DNA of 40,837 nt, taken from assembly GCA_015258485.1 (NCBI GenBank), contig JABZIF010000002.1, forward strand, positions 1-40,837. Reading direction: 5' to 3'. A program made the translations under genes and the position numbers. Under the pieces are notes generated by a model. The model was not told the DNA's origin, did not search any database, and was given only the letters and a program-made list of their open reading frames with translations. Shown piece by piece: positions 17,433-26,220 of this stretch; position 1 is the stretch's first letter, and every line of letters begins with the position of its first letter. The stretch is from Atopobiaceae bacterium. Its GTDB lineage: Bacteria; Actinomycetota; Coriobacteriia; Coriobacteriales; Atopobiaceae.

Positions 17433-17677
17433 CTTCGCCTCCTTGCTGGCGGTTTTGTTGCAATATTAAATTACAGCACAATGACACGTATGCGTATCAA
17501 AGTATGTGGTTTCTTTCTAAGTTTATTCTTAAAAACTTTCAATTAGTCGAGAAAATCAGAGAAAAAACACCTACATACCTGTGAATCTGGTGAAAGTGTG
17601 TACATCGAATATCAATTCAAAATAGTGCAGAAATAAGTAAAATAAAAGGGTACGTTACTTATGAAGTGAGATAAAGA

Positions 17678-18400
17678 GTGAGTTCACCAACACGTTTTTC
17701 TGCTAAACAAAGAAATGCTCGGCATAAGGATAAGCAGGGGCATGCTAAGAAGCCTGTAAAAAAGGCTATCTCTACTTGTTCAGAAGATTCTGGGCAGGCA
17801 GAAAACGTTACTGCAAAAGTTACATCTAGAGTACGTACGCTTGTTGAGGGTACTGAAAGTGCACAGGACCACAAAATTCAATCCGTAAAGTTGTACAAGG
17901 ATTCAATCAAAAAAGAGAAGGTAAAAAAAGACGATCGCCCTTCTCGTGAAAAAAGAAACATTGAGAAGCAAGTCCGTATTCAGCGAGATCCTGAACCTGA
18001 ACAAAGAGTTTCTCGGCCTGTAACACCTGTTAGAAAAAGATTTGAACTTTTGAGTGCTGTTGTCATAGTTGTAGTGGCACTCTTTGCACTGGTATTTGCT
18101 ACCAGACCGAGAACACAAACACTTACGTTTGGGGATAATCAAGTTACCTATAGTGGTATGACTGTTCAGGGAAAAATGAGCGGTGAAGGTACCATGACAT
18201 TTGATAATGGGGATACCTATAAAGGTGGTTTTTTGGATGGCTACTTTGACGGACAAGGTACGTATACTTCTCAAGATGGCTGGAAATATGAGGGTCAGTT
18301 TGTGAAGGGTAAGGCAGACGGTCAAGGAACGCTGACTACACAAGATAACATTGTGTATGAGGGAACTTTTAAGCAAGGGATTTATCAGAGTGAGAATTAA
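17678..18400 (+). CDS. Single-pass membrane protein with C-terminal MORN repeats
   Basis: This 240-residue protein starts at GTG 17678. It has a strongly basic, low-complexity cytoplasmic region (1 to about 122), one membrane helix (about 125-145, LLSAVVIVVVALFALVFA), and an outside domain with about three MORN repeats (GEGTMTFDNGDTYKGGFLDG, GQGTYTSQDGWKYEGQFVKG, GQGTLTTQDNIVYEGTFKQG). MORN repeats form beta-hairpin surfaces that bind proteins or lipids. The last 11 bases overlap the start of the O-acyltransferase gene, so the two are translationally coupled. A role as an adaptor or anchor for that enzyme is inferred from the overlap alone. Confidence 0.85.
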   Translation: MSSPTRFSAKQRNARHKDKQGHAKKPVKKAISTCSEDSGQAENVTAKVTSRVRTLVEGTESAQDHKIQSVKLYKDSIKKEKVKKDDRPSREKRNIEKQVRIQRDPEPEQRVSRPVTPVRKRFELLSAVVIVVVALFALVFATRPRTQTLTFGDNQVTYSGMTVQGKMSGEGTMTFDNGDTYKGGFLDGYFDGQGTYTSQDGWKYEGQFVKGKADGQGTLTTQDNIVYEGTFKQGIYQSEN

Positions 18401-20201
18401 ATGGTTTTCGCTTGTACGTATAACGGGACTTATTTTAGTTCTTATATATCATTTCTTTAAGGATACTCTACCAGGAGGTTTTATTGGTGTAGACGTATTC
18501 TTTACGTTCTCTGGTTATCTGATTACTGCGCTGCTTATTGATGAGTTTGCTCGTTATAGAGATATTGATTACGCAGGATTTTTGCGTAGGCGCTTTTACA
18601 GAATTGTGCCTCCTTTAGTGTTTATGATTTTGGTTGTTACGCCATTTATGCTGTTACTTCGTAACGATTTTCTTTCTGGGATTAAGTATCAAATAGCTGC
18701 GGCCCTAGGTTTTGTCACTAATTATTTTGAGATTATGTTGGGTAGTAGCTACGAGAATCAATTTGCTCCTCATGTGTATCTTCATACCTGGAGTCTTGCA
18801 GTTGAAATGCATTTTTATATCTTATGGGGTCTTGCTGCATGGCTTATATCCCGTACGAGTAAGACTATTTCTGGCTATAAGTTAAAAATTGCAAGCGCTT
18901 CATTTGTACTCTTGGTGGCTGCATATTTAGAAATGTCACTAGGTGCTCCTGCATCCGAGAATCTCTCGATTCAGTATTTCTCTACGCAGACACATATTTT
19001 TCCATTTTTTATTGGCGCGCTACTCTCCTGCATAGCAGGAATTTCTCAAACGAGTGGTCTCTTCAATCAATTTGAGCAGAAGTTGTCTAAAGTACACGTT
19101 CTTATTGGTCTTGTGATAAGTATCACCGTCCTTGTAATTCTTAGCGTTTTCCTACATTTTGATTTGCTCTTCACCTATACCTTTGGCTTTCTTTTTGCAT
19201 CACTTGCAGCGTCGTCAATGATTTTCTTTGCGCGTATGCTGCATCAAAAAACTGAGAACGTTAAAGAACCTGCATTCATCTCCTTTGTAGCAGATACGAG
19301 CTACGGTGTGTATCTGTTCCATTGGCCGCTCTATATTCTATTTGCTGAAAAGATGAATTCTATGGAAGCAGCGGCAGTGACTACGGTGCTTTCATTCATG
19401 CTTGCAAGTTGTTCATTTTATATTCTTGAACCTGCGCTTGCTGGAAAGTCACCACATGTTTTTGGTAATAGGCAACTGAACATTCAGTTAGTTTTGCGAG
19501 TTGCTGGGGTGGTGCTTATTCCTTGTGCTGTTGTGGTGGCGTTTATTAGTGTTACTGCTCCACAATTAAGCGATTTCCAGAAGGATTTGCTTTTGAATAC
19601 ATCGCTACAGGAGCAAAGTTCTATGGTTATGACTCGCAAGCACGCAGATTCTTCTCAGGCGAGCAATTATAACGTGGTGGCAGGCGTGACTTATATTGGG
19701 GACTCAGTCTCATTACGTGCACGTTCGTATTTACAAGAAGCACTTCCAGATGCTCAGATTGATGCATCAGTAAGTAGGAACGTATCAATGGGTGTTGATG
19801 TATTACAAACAGCCATTAGTAATAATTCTCTTTACCAAGATGTTGTTGTTGCTTTGGGTGCTAATCCTGTAGGTGGAACTGATGCGATTGATAAAATTGT
19901 TGAAGCGCTTCCTCGTGGGCATCGTCTTATTTTTGTTACTCCTTATGATGGTCGTACCAATGATCCTAATGCAGGAGCTTGGGCAATTAGAGCTCATGAG
20001 TTAGAACTTGCACAACAGTATGATTTCATTACTATTGCGGATTGGGCACAAGTAGCGCAAGACAACCCAGATCTTTGGAACGATACGGATTACGTACATT
20101 TTGGTTCTGACTCTGAGTCTATTAATCGCGGTGGCACGCTTTACGCTCAGATGGTTAAAGACGCTATCGCAAAGGCAGATCAGGGCCACGTAAAACCGTA
20201 G
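18390..20201 (+). CDS. OatA-like O-acyltransferase (acyltransferase-3 plus SGNH domain)
   Basis: The likely start is GTG 18390, with AAGGGA 9 bases upstream, inside the end of the MORN gene; an in-frame TTG at 18351 would add 13 residues with no family support. The 603-residue protein has an N-terminal acyltransferase-3 domain of about ten helices, with LIYHFF (catalytic His), GGFIGVDVFFTFSGYLIT, RRRFYRIVPP and an LAVEMHFYILWG segment. A C-terminal extracytoplasmic SGNH-like domain has TYIGDSVSLRA (nucleophile Ser), ALGANP and DYVHFG (Asp/His). OatA-type proteins move acetyl groups outward to modify muramic acid or other surface glycans, often giving lysozyme resistance. The exact acceptor is unknown. 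Confidence 0.9.
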   Translation: MRIKWFSLVRITGLILVLIYHFFKDTLPGGFIGVDVFFTFSGYLITALLIDEFARYRDIDYAGFLRRRFYRIVPPLVFMILVVTPFMLLLRNDFLSGIKYQIAAALGFVTNYFEIMLGSSYENQFAPHVYLHTWSLAVEMHFYILWGLAAWLISRTSKTISGYKLKIASASFVLLVAAYLEMSLGAPASENLSIQYFSTQTHIFPFFIGALLSCIAGISQTSGLFNQFEQKLSKVHVLIGLVISITVLVILSVFLHFDLLFTYTFGFLFASLAASSMIFFARMLHQKTENVKEPAFISFVADTSYGVYLFHWPLYILFAEKMNSMEAAAVTTVLSFMLASCSFYILEPALAGKSPHVFGNRQLNIQLVLRVAGVVLIPCAVVVAFISVTAPQLSDFQKDLLLNTSLQEQSSMVMTRKHADSSQASNYNVVAGVTYIGDSVSLRARSYLQEALPDAQIDASVSRNVSMGVDVLQTAISNNSLYQDVVVALGANPVGGTDAIDKIVEALPRGHRLIFVTPYDGRTNDPNAGAWAIRAHELELAQQYDFITIADWAQVAQDNPDLWNDTDYVHFGSDSESINRGGTLYAQMVKDAIAKADQGHVKP

Positions 20202-20268
20202 CGTTTCTCTTATTTTCTAGCATACTTTTGTAAAACGCACGTCTGAGGATCCTTATAAGGAGGAGTAT

Positions 20269-21948
20269 ATGGCAGAGTTTGTCTATCAGATGTATAAGGC
20301 ACGCAAAGCTGTTGGAGAAAAAGTTATTCTCGATGACGTTACCGTAGGTGTGTATCCAGGAGCAAAAATTGGTGTTGTTGGCCCTAATGGTATGGGAAAG
20401 TCTACCCTCCTTAAAGTTATTGCTGGTATAGAGGATGTTTCAAATGGAGAGGCAAAGCTTACTCCAGGATATACTGTGGGACTTTTGCAGCAAGAACCTC
20501 CTTTAGATGAAACTAAGACGGTTAAAGAAAATATTGAATTAGCTTTTGGAGATCTTCTCGCCAAGATTGAGCGATTCAATCAGATTGGCGTTGAAATGGG
20601 AAATTCAGATGCTGATTTTGATGCGCTTATGGCAGAGATGGGTCAGCTTCAGACCGAAATTGATGCTGCTAACGGCTGGGATTTGGATAGCCAACTTTCA
20701 CAGGCAATGGACGCTCTACAATGTCCAGACCCAGACTCTTCTGTAGCTCATCTTTCAGGTGGCGAGAAACGTCGTGTAGCTCTCTGTCGTTTGCTCTTGG
20801 AGGCTCCCGATTTGTTGCTTCTTGATGAGCCGACCAATCATCTTGATGCAGAGTCGGTGCTTTGGCTTGAGAAGTTCCTACATGATTATCCTGGTGCCGT
20901 TATGGCTGTTACTCACGATCGTTATTTTTTGGATGATGTTGCGGAATGGATTTGTGAGGTTGATCGGGGTCAGCTCTATCCTTATGAGGGGAACTACTCA
21001 ACCTACCTTGAGAATAAAGCGGCACGGCTTGAGGCTCAAAATCAACAAGATGCTAAGCGTGCTAAAAAAATGCGTTCCGAGCTGGAATGGGTTCGTTCTT
21101 CTCCCAAGGCCCGCCAAGTAAAGAGCCGTGCTCGTCTTGAGCGTTACGAACAGATGGAAGCAGATGCTCGTGCTTCTAAAAAACTTGATTTTACCGAGAT
21201 TCAGATTCCTGTTGGTCCTCGTTTGGGTCAGAAAGTTTTGGAAGCAAATCATCTTTGTAAGGCATTTGGAGATCGTGTTCTTATCGACGACCTTTCATTT
21301 AGTTTGCCAAGAAACGGCATCGTAGGTGTGATCGGTCCCAATGGAGTAGGTAAATCAACACTTTTCAAAATTATTGTTGGTCAGGAGGAATTGACTTCTG
21401 GTACGTTTGAAGTTGGTGAAACCGTCAAGATTTCTTATGTGGATCAGCTTAGACAGGGAATTGACCCAGATAAAACACTTTGGGAAGTTGTTTCTGACGG
21501 CAACGATTTTATTAAAGTTGGAGACACAGAGATTCCAAGTCGTGCGTATGTAGCAAGTTTTGGTTTCAAAGGTCAGGACCAACAAAAACGTGCTGGTGTT
21601 CTTTCTGGTGGCGAGAGAAACCGTTTAAATCTTGCATTAACACTTAAGCAAGGTGGCAATCTTTTGCTTTTGGACGAGTCAACAAATGATTTAGACATTG
21701 AAACTTTAGAGAGCTTAGAAGATGCTCTTGAGCGCTTCCCAGGTTGTTCGGTAGTTACAAGTCATGATCGATGGTTTCTGGATCGCGTAGCAACACATAT
21801 TCTTGCATGGGAAGGTACTGACGAGAACCCTGGTAGATGGTTTTGGTTTGAGGGAAATTTTGAGGCATATCAGAAAAATCGTATTGAGCGTCTTGGTCAA
21901 GAAGCCGCTCGACCTCATCGTATTCACCGCAAACTTACGCGCGATTAA
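20269..21948 (+). CDS. ettA: Energy-dependent translational throttle protein EttA (ABC-F)
   Basis: The 559-residue protein starts MAEFVYQMYKARKAVG behind AAGGAGG, exactly the EttA pattern, and has two ABC domains. The first shows GPNGMGKST, LSGGEKRRVALCRLLL and LLLLDEPTNHLD; the second shows GPNGVGKST, LSGGERNRLNLALTL and LLLLDESTNDLD. The arm and linker region between them (EGNYSTYLENKAARLEAQ, then KARQVKSRARLERYEQM) is typical. EttA binds the ribosomal E site and couples translation to ATP/ADP. One oddity is the second Walker B, which reads DEST where DEPT is normal (about 21675-21683). No membrane segment is present. Confidence 0.96.
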   Translation: MAEFVYQMYKARKAVGEKVILDDVTVGVYPGAKIGVVGPNGMGKSTLLKVIAGIEDVSNGEAKLTPGYTVGLLQQEPPLDETKTVKENIELAFGDLLAKIERFNQIGVEMGNSDADFDALMAEMGQLQTEIDAANGWDLDSQLSQAMDALQCPDPDSSVAHLSGGEKRRVALCRLLLEAPDLLLLDEPTNHLDAESVLWLEKFLHDYPGAVMAVTHDRYFLDDVAEWICEVDRGQLYPYEGNYSTYLENKAARLEAQNQQDAKRAKKMRSELEWVRSSPKARQVKSRARLERYEQMEADARASKKLDFTEIQIPVGPRLGQKVLEANHLCKAFGDRVLIDDLSFSLPRNGIVGVIGPNGVGKSTLFKIIVGQEELTSGTFEVGETVKISYVDQLRQGIDPDKTLWEVVSDGNDFIKVGDTEIPSRAYVASFGFKGQDQQKRAGVLSGGERNRLNLALTLKQGGNLLLLDESTNDLDIETLESLEDALERFPGCSVVTSHDRWFLDRVATHILAWEGTDENPGRWFWFEGNFEAYQKNRIERLGQEAARPHRIHRKLTRD

Positions 21949-22024
21949 ATTTGTTGTAAATGCCATATTGTGTTTCAGTAGTCATTTCTATTTGTATGAT
22001 TAAATGTATTAAGCATGGGTATTA

Positions 22025-22052
22025 AACGTAAGAAGTGAAAGCTTCTTACGTT
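22025..22052 (+). promoter_or_regulatory. Perfect 11-bp stem-loop in the ferritin leader
   Basis: AACGTAAGAAG-TGAAAG-CTTCTTACGTT is a perfect 11+11 dyad ending 26 bases before ATG 22079. It is not followed by a T-run, so it is a poor terminator for ettA. It could be an operator or an RNA stem that controls ferritin. Confidence 0.55.
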
Positions 22053-22078
22053 ACTTATGTTATGAGAAAGAGGAAAAT

Positions 22079-22594
22079 ATGGCACTTGATACATCAGTTG
22101 GAAATATCCTTAATGAGCAGATTAACAAAGAGTTTTATTCTGCCTATCTCTATCTAACCTTTGCTGATTTCTTTGAGGATCAGGGTTTAAAGGGCTTTGC
22201 AAATTGGTATGTTATTCAGTCTCAGGAAGAGGTTGCTCACGCTCGTATTCTGCGTCGCTATCTTCTTGATAATGAGTGGGTTCCAACTATGGAGGCTATT
22301 GCTAAGCCAGACCTTACGTTTACTAAGGTAGTTGAGCCAATTCAGGCAGCACTTAAGCATGAGCAGTTTATTACGGCAAGTATTAATGAGTGCTATGCTA
22401 CAGCTCAGAAAGCAAATGATTATCGTACTATGAAGCTCCTTGATTGGTTTGTACAGGAGCAGGGTGAAGAAGAAGCAAATGCTTCTGATCTGCTTAAGGC
22501 AGTAGAGGTCTTTGGTGGAGATCCAAAGAATCTTTATGATCTTGATAGAGAAAACGCTGCTCGTACATATGTTGCACCAACAATGGCAATGTAG
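22079..22594 (+). CDS. ftnA: Ferritin (bacterial non-haem, FtnA type)
   Basis: This 171-residue four-helix protein has ferroxidase ligands in the expected places: Glu18, Glu51 and His54 (QEEVAHA), Glu95, and Gln128/Glu131 in EQGEEE. Those residues match FtnA, not bacterioferritin, because no haem-binding Met is evident. It should assemble into a 24-subunit cage that oxidises Fe2+ and stores Fe3+ in the cytoplasm. A ribosome site AGAGGAAA precedes the start. The leader stem-loop at 22025-22052 hints at regulation. It appears to be monocistronic, between ettA and the convergent EamA gene. Confidence 0.95.
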   Translation: MALDTSVGNILNEQINKEFYSAYLYLTFADFFEDQGLKGFANWYVIQSQEEVAHARILRRYLLDNEWVPTMEAIAKPDLTFTKVVEPIQAALKHEQFITASINECYATAQKANDYRTMKLLDWFVQEQGEEEANASDLLKAVEVFGGDPKNLYDLDRENAARTYVAPTMAM

Positions 22595-22626
22595 TTTGAG
22601 ATTTTAATTGATATTGAGATTTTGAC

Positions 22627-23532
22627 TTATTTTGAAATAAGAGAGTTTTCTGCAAGTCGCTTATTTGGTTTAGGAATCTCAGCAAATATGGCACCGCCTA
22701 AAATACAGGTGGTGCCTATTATTTTAAGACTGTCAAAAGGCTCTCCTAAAATAAGTGCTGAAAAGATGACTGCAGAAAGTGGTTCAAGATAGCCAAAAAT
22801 TGTGACACGGTGTACTGGCATTTGAGTCAGTTGGGGGAAGTAGAGTAAAGAGCCAACACCCGTATTGAAGAGTCCAATAATAAGTACGGCAATCCAATGT
22901 ACAGACGATGGATCCGCTGGAATTTCAATACCGTGGAAGATGAGTGTAGTAATTGCGACAACAATACAACCTGTTCCTAATTGTATGATGGTATTTTCAA
23001 GACCTGATATTTGTGTAATGTGTCGATTACAGATAATCATTACCGCATACAGAATTGCAGCAAGTGCACCCATGCTTAAACCTACGAGTGACAGGTTCTG
23101 CTCGACACCGTTGCTTACGATAAGAGTAGCTCCTGCTACTACCACGATAAATCCAAGTATCTTTTTTGCAGAGAGTTTCTCGCCAAATATAAATGGAGTA
23201 AGTGCCATTACAATAATAGGACCCGTGTAGTATTCGAGTGTTGCAGTTCCAACGCCAACTAGCCTATATGCTTCAAAAAGAAAAATCCATTGGAGCCCTA
23301 AAGAAACACCTGATCCAAAGAGAGCAACAGTATCTTGGGGAAATTTATAAAACGTAATGGTACGTTTTTGTATGAGAAAAAGCAGAAGTAAAAAGATTGT
23401 TGCCAATAGCATGCGGAAAAACACTATTTGGTAACTCGGAAGATGTATATAGCTTGCCACGATTCCATTGGAACCAAAGATAATAAGGGACAACACATAT
23501 AGTAGGGTAGCGCGAGAATTAGTACCTTTCAT
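22627..23532 (-). CDS. EamA/DMT-family transporter
   Basis: The 301-residue protein is almost entirely hydrophobic, with about ten helices in two repeated halves (first VLSLIIFGSNGIVASYI, second MGALAAILYAVMIICNRHI), as in EamA/RhaT exporters. The end GEPFDSLKIIGTTCILGGAI matches the typical GExxxxxxxxGxxLIxxG signature. Family members export amino acids or other small metabolites; the substrate cannot be read from sequence. Its ATG lies 3 bases after the asparaginase stop, so the two are coupled and may act on related compounds (inference). Confidence 0.88.
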   Translation of the reverse strand: MKGTNSRATLLYVLSLIIFGSNGIVASYIHLPSYQIVFFRMLLATIFLLLLFLIQKRTITFYKFPQDTVALFGSGVSLGLQWIFLFEAYRLVGVGTATLEYYTGPIIVMALTPFIFGEKLSAKKILGFIVVVAGATLIVSNGVEQNLSLVGLSMGALAAILYAVMIICNRHITQISGLENTIIQLGTGCIVVAITTLIFHGIEIPADPSSVHWIAVLIIGLFNTGVGSLLYFPQLTQMPVHRVTIFGYLEPLSAVIFSALILGEPFDSLKIIGTTCILGGAIFAEIPKPNKRLAENSLISK

Positions 23533-23535
23533 GCA

Positions 23536-24588
23536 TTACTCACTTACCATATGCGATGGGCATTTTGGAGGCCTGGCAGATAAATTTGCACCTTGTGGAA
23601 TCCTATCATTACCAATTACCTGATAAAAAAGCTGTTTTCGCTCTTCTTGATTAGTTGTTTGACCGAGTATCCACATTGTTTTGGCGACAAGTGCCTCAGT
23701 AGTCATATCGTCTCCTAAAAGCACGCCAGGCATGTCCTGGTATGTTCTGCCAACTTCGTAGACGCCTAAATCAAGTCCTTCTTCTGGGACTTGCGTAGTT
23801 ATTACAACGGTGCCGTCAGCTGCAATCCAGTTGGAAATTGCGTCTTCAAATGCGCCATCATACGAGGGAATTCCGCCAATGCCAAAAGTTTCTAGAATGA
23901 CTGCATCATAGTCATTTTTAAGAAGATACAAAATTGAAGGATTGAGTTCAGGTGTTAGTTTTAAGACGATAACACGAGTGTTAAGAGAAGCATACGTTTT
24001 GAGTGAAGAGTCTGCATATTCATTTGAAGGAGCACTGCGAATGATTTTATTGCCCCTAATGTAGGCAAGAGGTGGATAGTTCATGCTGGTAAAAGCATTA
24101 AAGCTTAGGGTTCTCTGTTTATGAGCGCGCGTTCCTGCAATAACTTCGTTTCCAAAGACTACTACGACACCACAGCTCTGATTATCAAGAGCATAGAGTA
24201 CTGAGTGATAGAGATTAAGCTTGGCATCGGTAAATGGGTTTGCCATGGGCTGCTGAGATCCCGTTAGCACAATAGGTTTTTTGCTTTCTTGGATAAGATA
24301 GGACAGTGCTGCTGCAGTGTAGGCCATAGTATCAGTGCCATGTAAAATAATAAAGCCGTCATAAGAATCGTATGCTTCTATAATGGCGTTTTTAATTTGG
24401 AGCCAATTCTGCGGGCGCATGTTTGTACTATCGATATTCATAATTTGCATAAAGTCAAAGTTGCAGAGCTCCCGTACAAGCGGAACGTTTGCAAGAAGTT
24501 CTTCTCCAGAGAGTGAAGGTGCTAAACCTGAATGAGTAGCAACAGATGCAATAGTACCTCCCGTTGCTAGTAGTAATAGTTTCTTCAC
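23536..24588 (-). CDS. ansA: L-asparaginase (type I, AnsA-like)
   Basis: Translation starts at GTG 24588, behind GGGGGA. The 350-residue protein has both asparaginase threonine signatures: ATGGTIAS (Thr12 nucleophile) and ILHGTDTM (Thr85-Asp86), plus VLTGSQQPM, NGKxI-like IRGNKIIRS, and LETFGIGGIP. No signal peptide is present, so it is a cytoplasmic enzyme that turns asparagine into aspartate and ammonia. It is followed without a gap by the EamA transporter gene. Confidence 0.93.
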   Translation of the reverse strand: MKKLLLLATGGTIASVATHSGLAPSLSGEELLANVPLVRELCNFDFMQIMNIDSTNMRPQNWLQIKNAIIEAYDSYDGFIILHGTDTMAYTAAALSYLIQESKKPIVLTGSQQPMANPFTDAKLNLYHSVLYALDNQSCGVVVVFGNEVIAGTRAHKQRTLSFNAFTSMNYPPLAYIRGNKIIRSAPSNEYADSSLKTYASLNTRVIVLKLTPELNPSILYLLKNDYDAVILETFGIGGIPSYDGAFEDAISNWIAADGTVVITTQVPEEGLDLGVYEVGRTYQDMPGVLLGDDMTTEALVAKTMWILGQTTNQEERKQLFYQVIGNDRIPQGANLSARPPKCPSHMVSE

Positions 24589-24726
24589 GCGTCCCCCAAT
24601 TTAGATCTACAGACTTTACAGTGTGCTTGCTTGCGCATTTATTGTAACGAGATGATTGTTTTTCAAAGCGAGAAATGCAAACTCGGTGTATTCTTTTAAT
24701 ACGGATTTTATAGTAAGGATTAATAG

Positions 24727-25197
24727 ATGGTACAAAACAGTCTGTTTGGAATCGGTAAAAAGAAACGTCAGACTCAGGTTCCGCCTACTGTTTCTAGAAG
24801 TGAAGAGTCTTCAACATCTCCCCGAGAGCCTCGTGGACGTCATATAGCACCTGGAAATCATAAACAGGTGCAGCGTAGACCTGTAAAGGAGCGTTCAACA
24901 AATCCGGTAAATCATGCACGTGCTGATGTTGCTCGTGGTCACGGTCATGTACAAAGTATATATGGCAATCATTACGGTACGCTTAATCCAAGAGATGAAG
25001 TTCAAGCAGCGTATGCTGCTAGAAGGCGTCGTTCTTCTCATGTGAGACTTACTAGGATTGTACTTGCGATACTGCTTGCGGCACTACTCTTATGGGTTGT
25101 GGTAACACTTATTGGTTCATGTACGGCTGGTGGTGTTACGCAAGCTCAAACGACGGGCTCTACTGTGACACTTTCAGGCTCTATAAATGTTGGATAG
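24727..25197 (+). CDS. Small basic protein with C-terminal membrane helix
   Basis: The gene for this 156-residue protein starts at ATG 24727, with AAGGA upstream. The first 105 residues are hydrophilic, rich in Arg, His, Pro and Ser with no clear fold. A single helix follows (about 112-132, IVLAILLAALLLWVVVTLIG), then CTAGG and a short Ser/Thr-rich outside tail ending SINVG. I recognise no family. It is a single gene facing the convergent muramidase gene. Confidence 0.7.
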   Translation: MVQNSLFGIGKKKRQTQVPPTVSRSEESSTSPREPRGRHIAPGNHKQVQRRPVKERSTNPVNHARADVARGHGHVQSIYGNHYGTLNPRDEVQAAYAARRRRSSHVRLTRIVLAILLAALLLWVVVTLIGSCTAGGVTQAQTTGSTVTLSGSINVG

Positions 25198-25208
25198 CGG
25201 TATGTGAG

Positions 25209-25235
25209 TTGCATACTTTAGCGTAGAGTATGCAA
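25209..25235. terminator. Hairpin between convergent genes
   Basis: TTGCATACT and AGTATGCAA form a perfect 9-base stem between the stops at 25197 and 25261. The following bases are not T-rich, so termination is likely but not certain. Confidence 0.5.
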
Positions 25236-25260
25236 GTTAGAGTTTAAGCTATAGTAGTTT

Positions 25261-26220
25261 TTACTTTGACTTGTTTATTGCGATTTTAGATAGATTAAGA
25301 TTGAGATCAACGATTCCATCGATACCGTTTACCTCACCATGTGAGCTATATTGCCACATTAAAAAATTAAATGTGGCGTCGGGTTGAATATCGTATTGTG
25401 CGAGCCAAATCGGCTCATTAAGTGAAACTAAGTCAAAACGATTCAAATCAACTTTGTTACCGTAAACAATAACACGATAGCCCGCAGACTGAATCTCATT
25501 ACAAAATGCACGGGCAATAGCATTTGTTTCTGCAGGAGATAATTCATCGGCCCTTCCGTTGTGCTCAGGAGAAGGTTCTAAGTCAAATGCGACAGGAAGC
25601 TCCAGAGAGTTGACGTTAGCCTTTTTTAGTTGTTGGAGCACAAATTGGGCTTCTTCACGAGCTTCATCTTCTGTAATAGCTTGCGAGAAAAAATAGACAC
25701 CAACAGAAAGTCCAGCATTTCTTGCTCCAAGAAGATTTGTTTCAAAGAGAGTATCTGCTTGAATTACGCCCTCGGTTGACCCTCGATATCCTGCGCGAAT
25801 CATAGCAAATTGCACATTGTCTTGGGCAACGGCGTTCCAATCAATAGTTCCCTGGTGAGAAGAGACGTCAACTCCTGTTTGAGAGAGTTCTTCTCCGTCG
25901 ACGATGTAATGTGCACGGCCACGAGTATCGTAACTAAGGTTATCCCAGTCATAGGGATTCTCGCTCTTAATGAAAAGATTATTGTCAAATGTAATAGAAA
26001 AGAGACTGCGGCATGATCGAGCAAGAATGAATGCAAAGATAATCATCAGGACGACAATACCCCATTTGATCACGGGGTTTTGTTTTGTAATGACATGAGG
26101 AGAGGGTACTTGTCGCCTGTGCCTTATGGCACTTGCGCGAGTAGAAGGTGTTTTAAAGGTAGAGCGAGTTTTTGACGCGTTCTTTTTCTTACGATTATGT
26201 GTTGTCTTTCTAGAAATCAC
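25261..26220 (-). CDS. Membrane-anchored GH25 muramidase (lysozyme)
   Basis: This 319-residue protein has a very basic cytoplasmic head (1-45), one membrane helix (51-68) and an outside GH25 domain from about 115. Catalytic residues are visible as Asp118 in GVDVSSHQGTIDW and Asp213/Glu215 in AFDLEPS; LMWQYSSHGEVNGI closes the domain. GH25 enzymes cut the MurNAc-GlcNAc bond of peptidoglycan. Because it is anchored, it is likely to remodel the cell's own wall and not act as a secreted bacteriolysin. Its GTG start overlaps the TGA stop of the DUF1846 gene (GTGA), so the two are coupled. Confidence 0.92.
   Translation of the reverse strand: MISRKTTHNRKKKNASKTRSTFKTPSTRASAIRHRRQVPSPHVITKQNPVIKWGIVVLMIIFAFILARSCRSLFSITFDNNLFIKSENPYDWDNLSYDTRGRAHYIVDGEELSQTGVDVSSHQGTIDWNAVAQDNVQFAMIRAGYRGSTEGVIQADTLFETNLLGARNAGLSVGVYFFSQAITEDEAREEAQFVLQQLKKANVNSLELPVAFDLEPSPEHNGRADELSPAETNAIARAFCNEIQSAGYRVIVYGNKVDLNRFDLVSLNEPIWLAQYDIQPDATFNFLMWQYSSHGEVNGIDGIVDLNLNLSKIAINKSK

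Noticed and set aside
17433..17677. Divergent interval before the MORN gene searched for riboswitch or operator
   Set aside because: Only AT-rich sequence without a convincing stem or consensus promoter was seen.
22617..22640. CTTATTT/AAATAAG palindrome at the end of the EamA gene as terminator
   Set aside because: The stem is AT-only and overlaps the stop codon; it is too weak to call.
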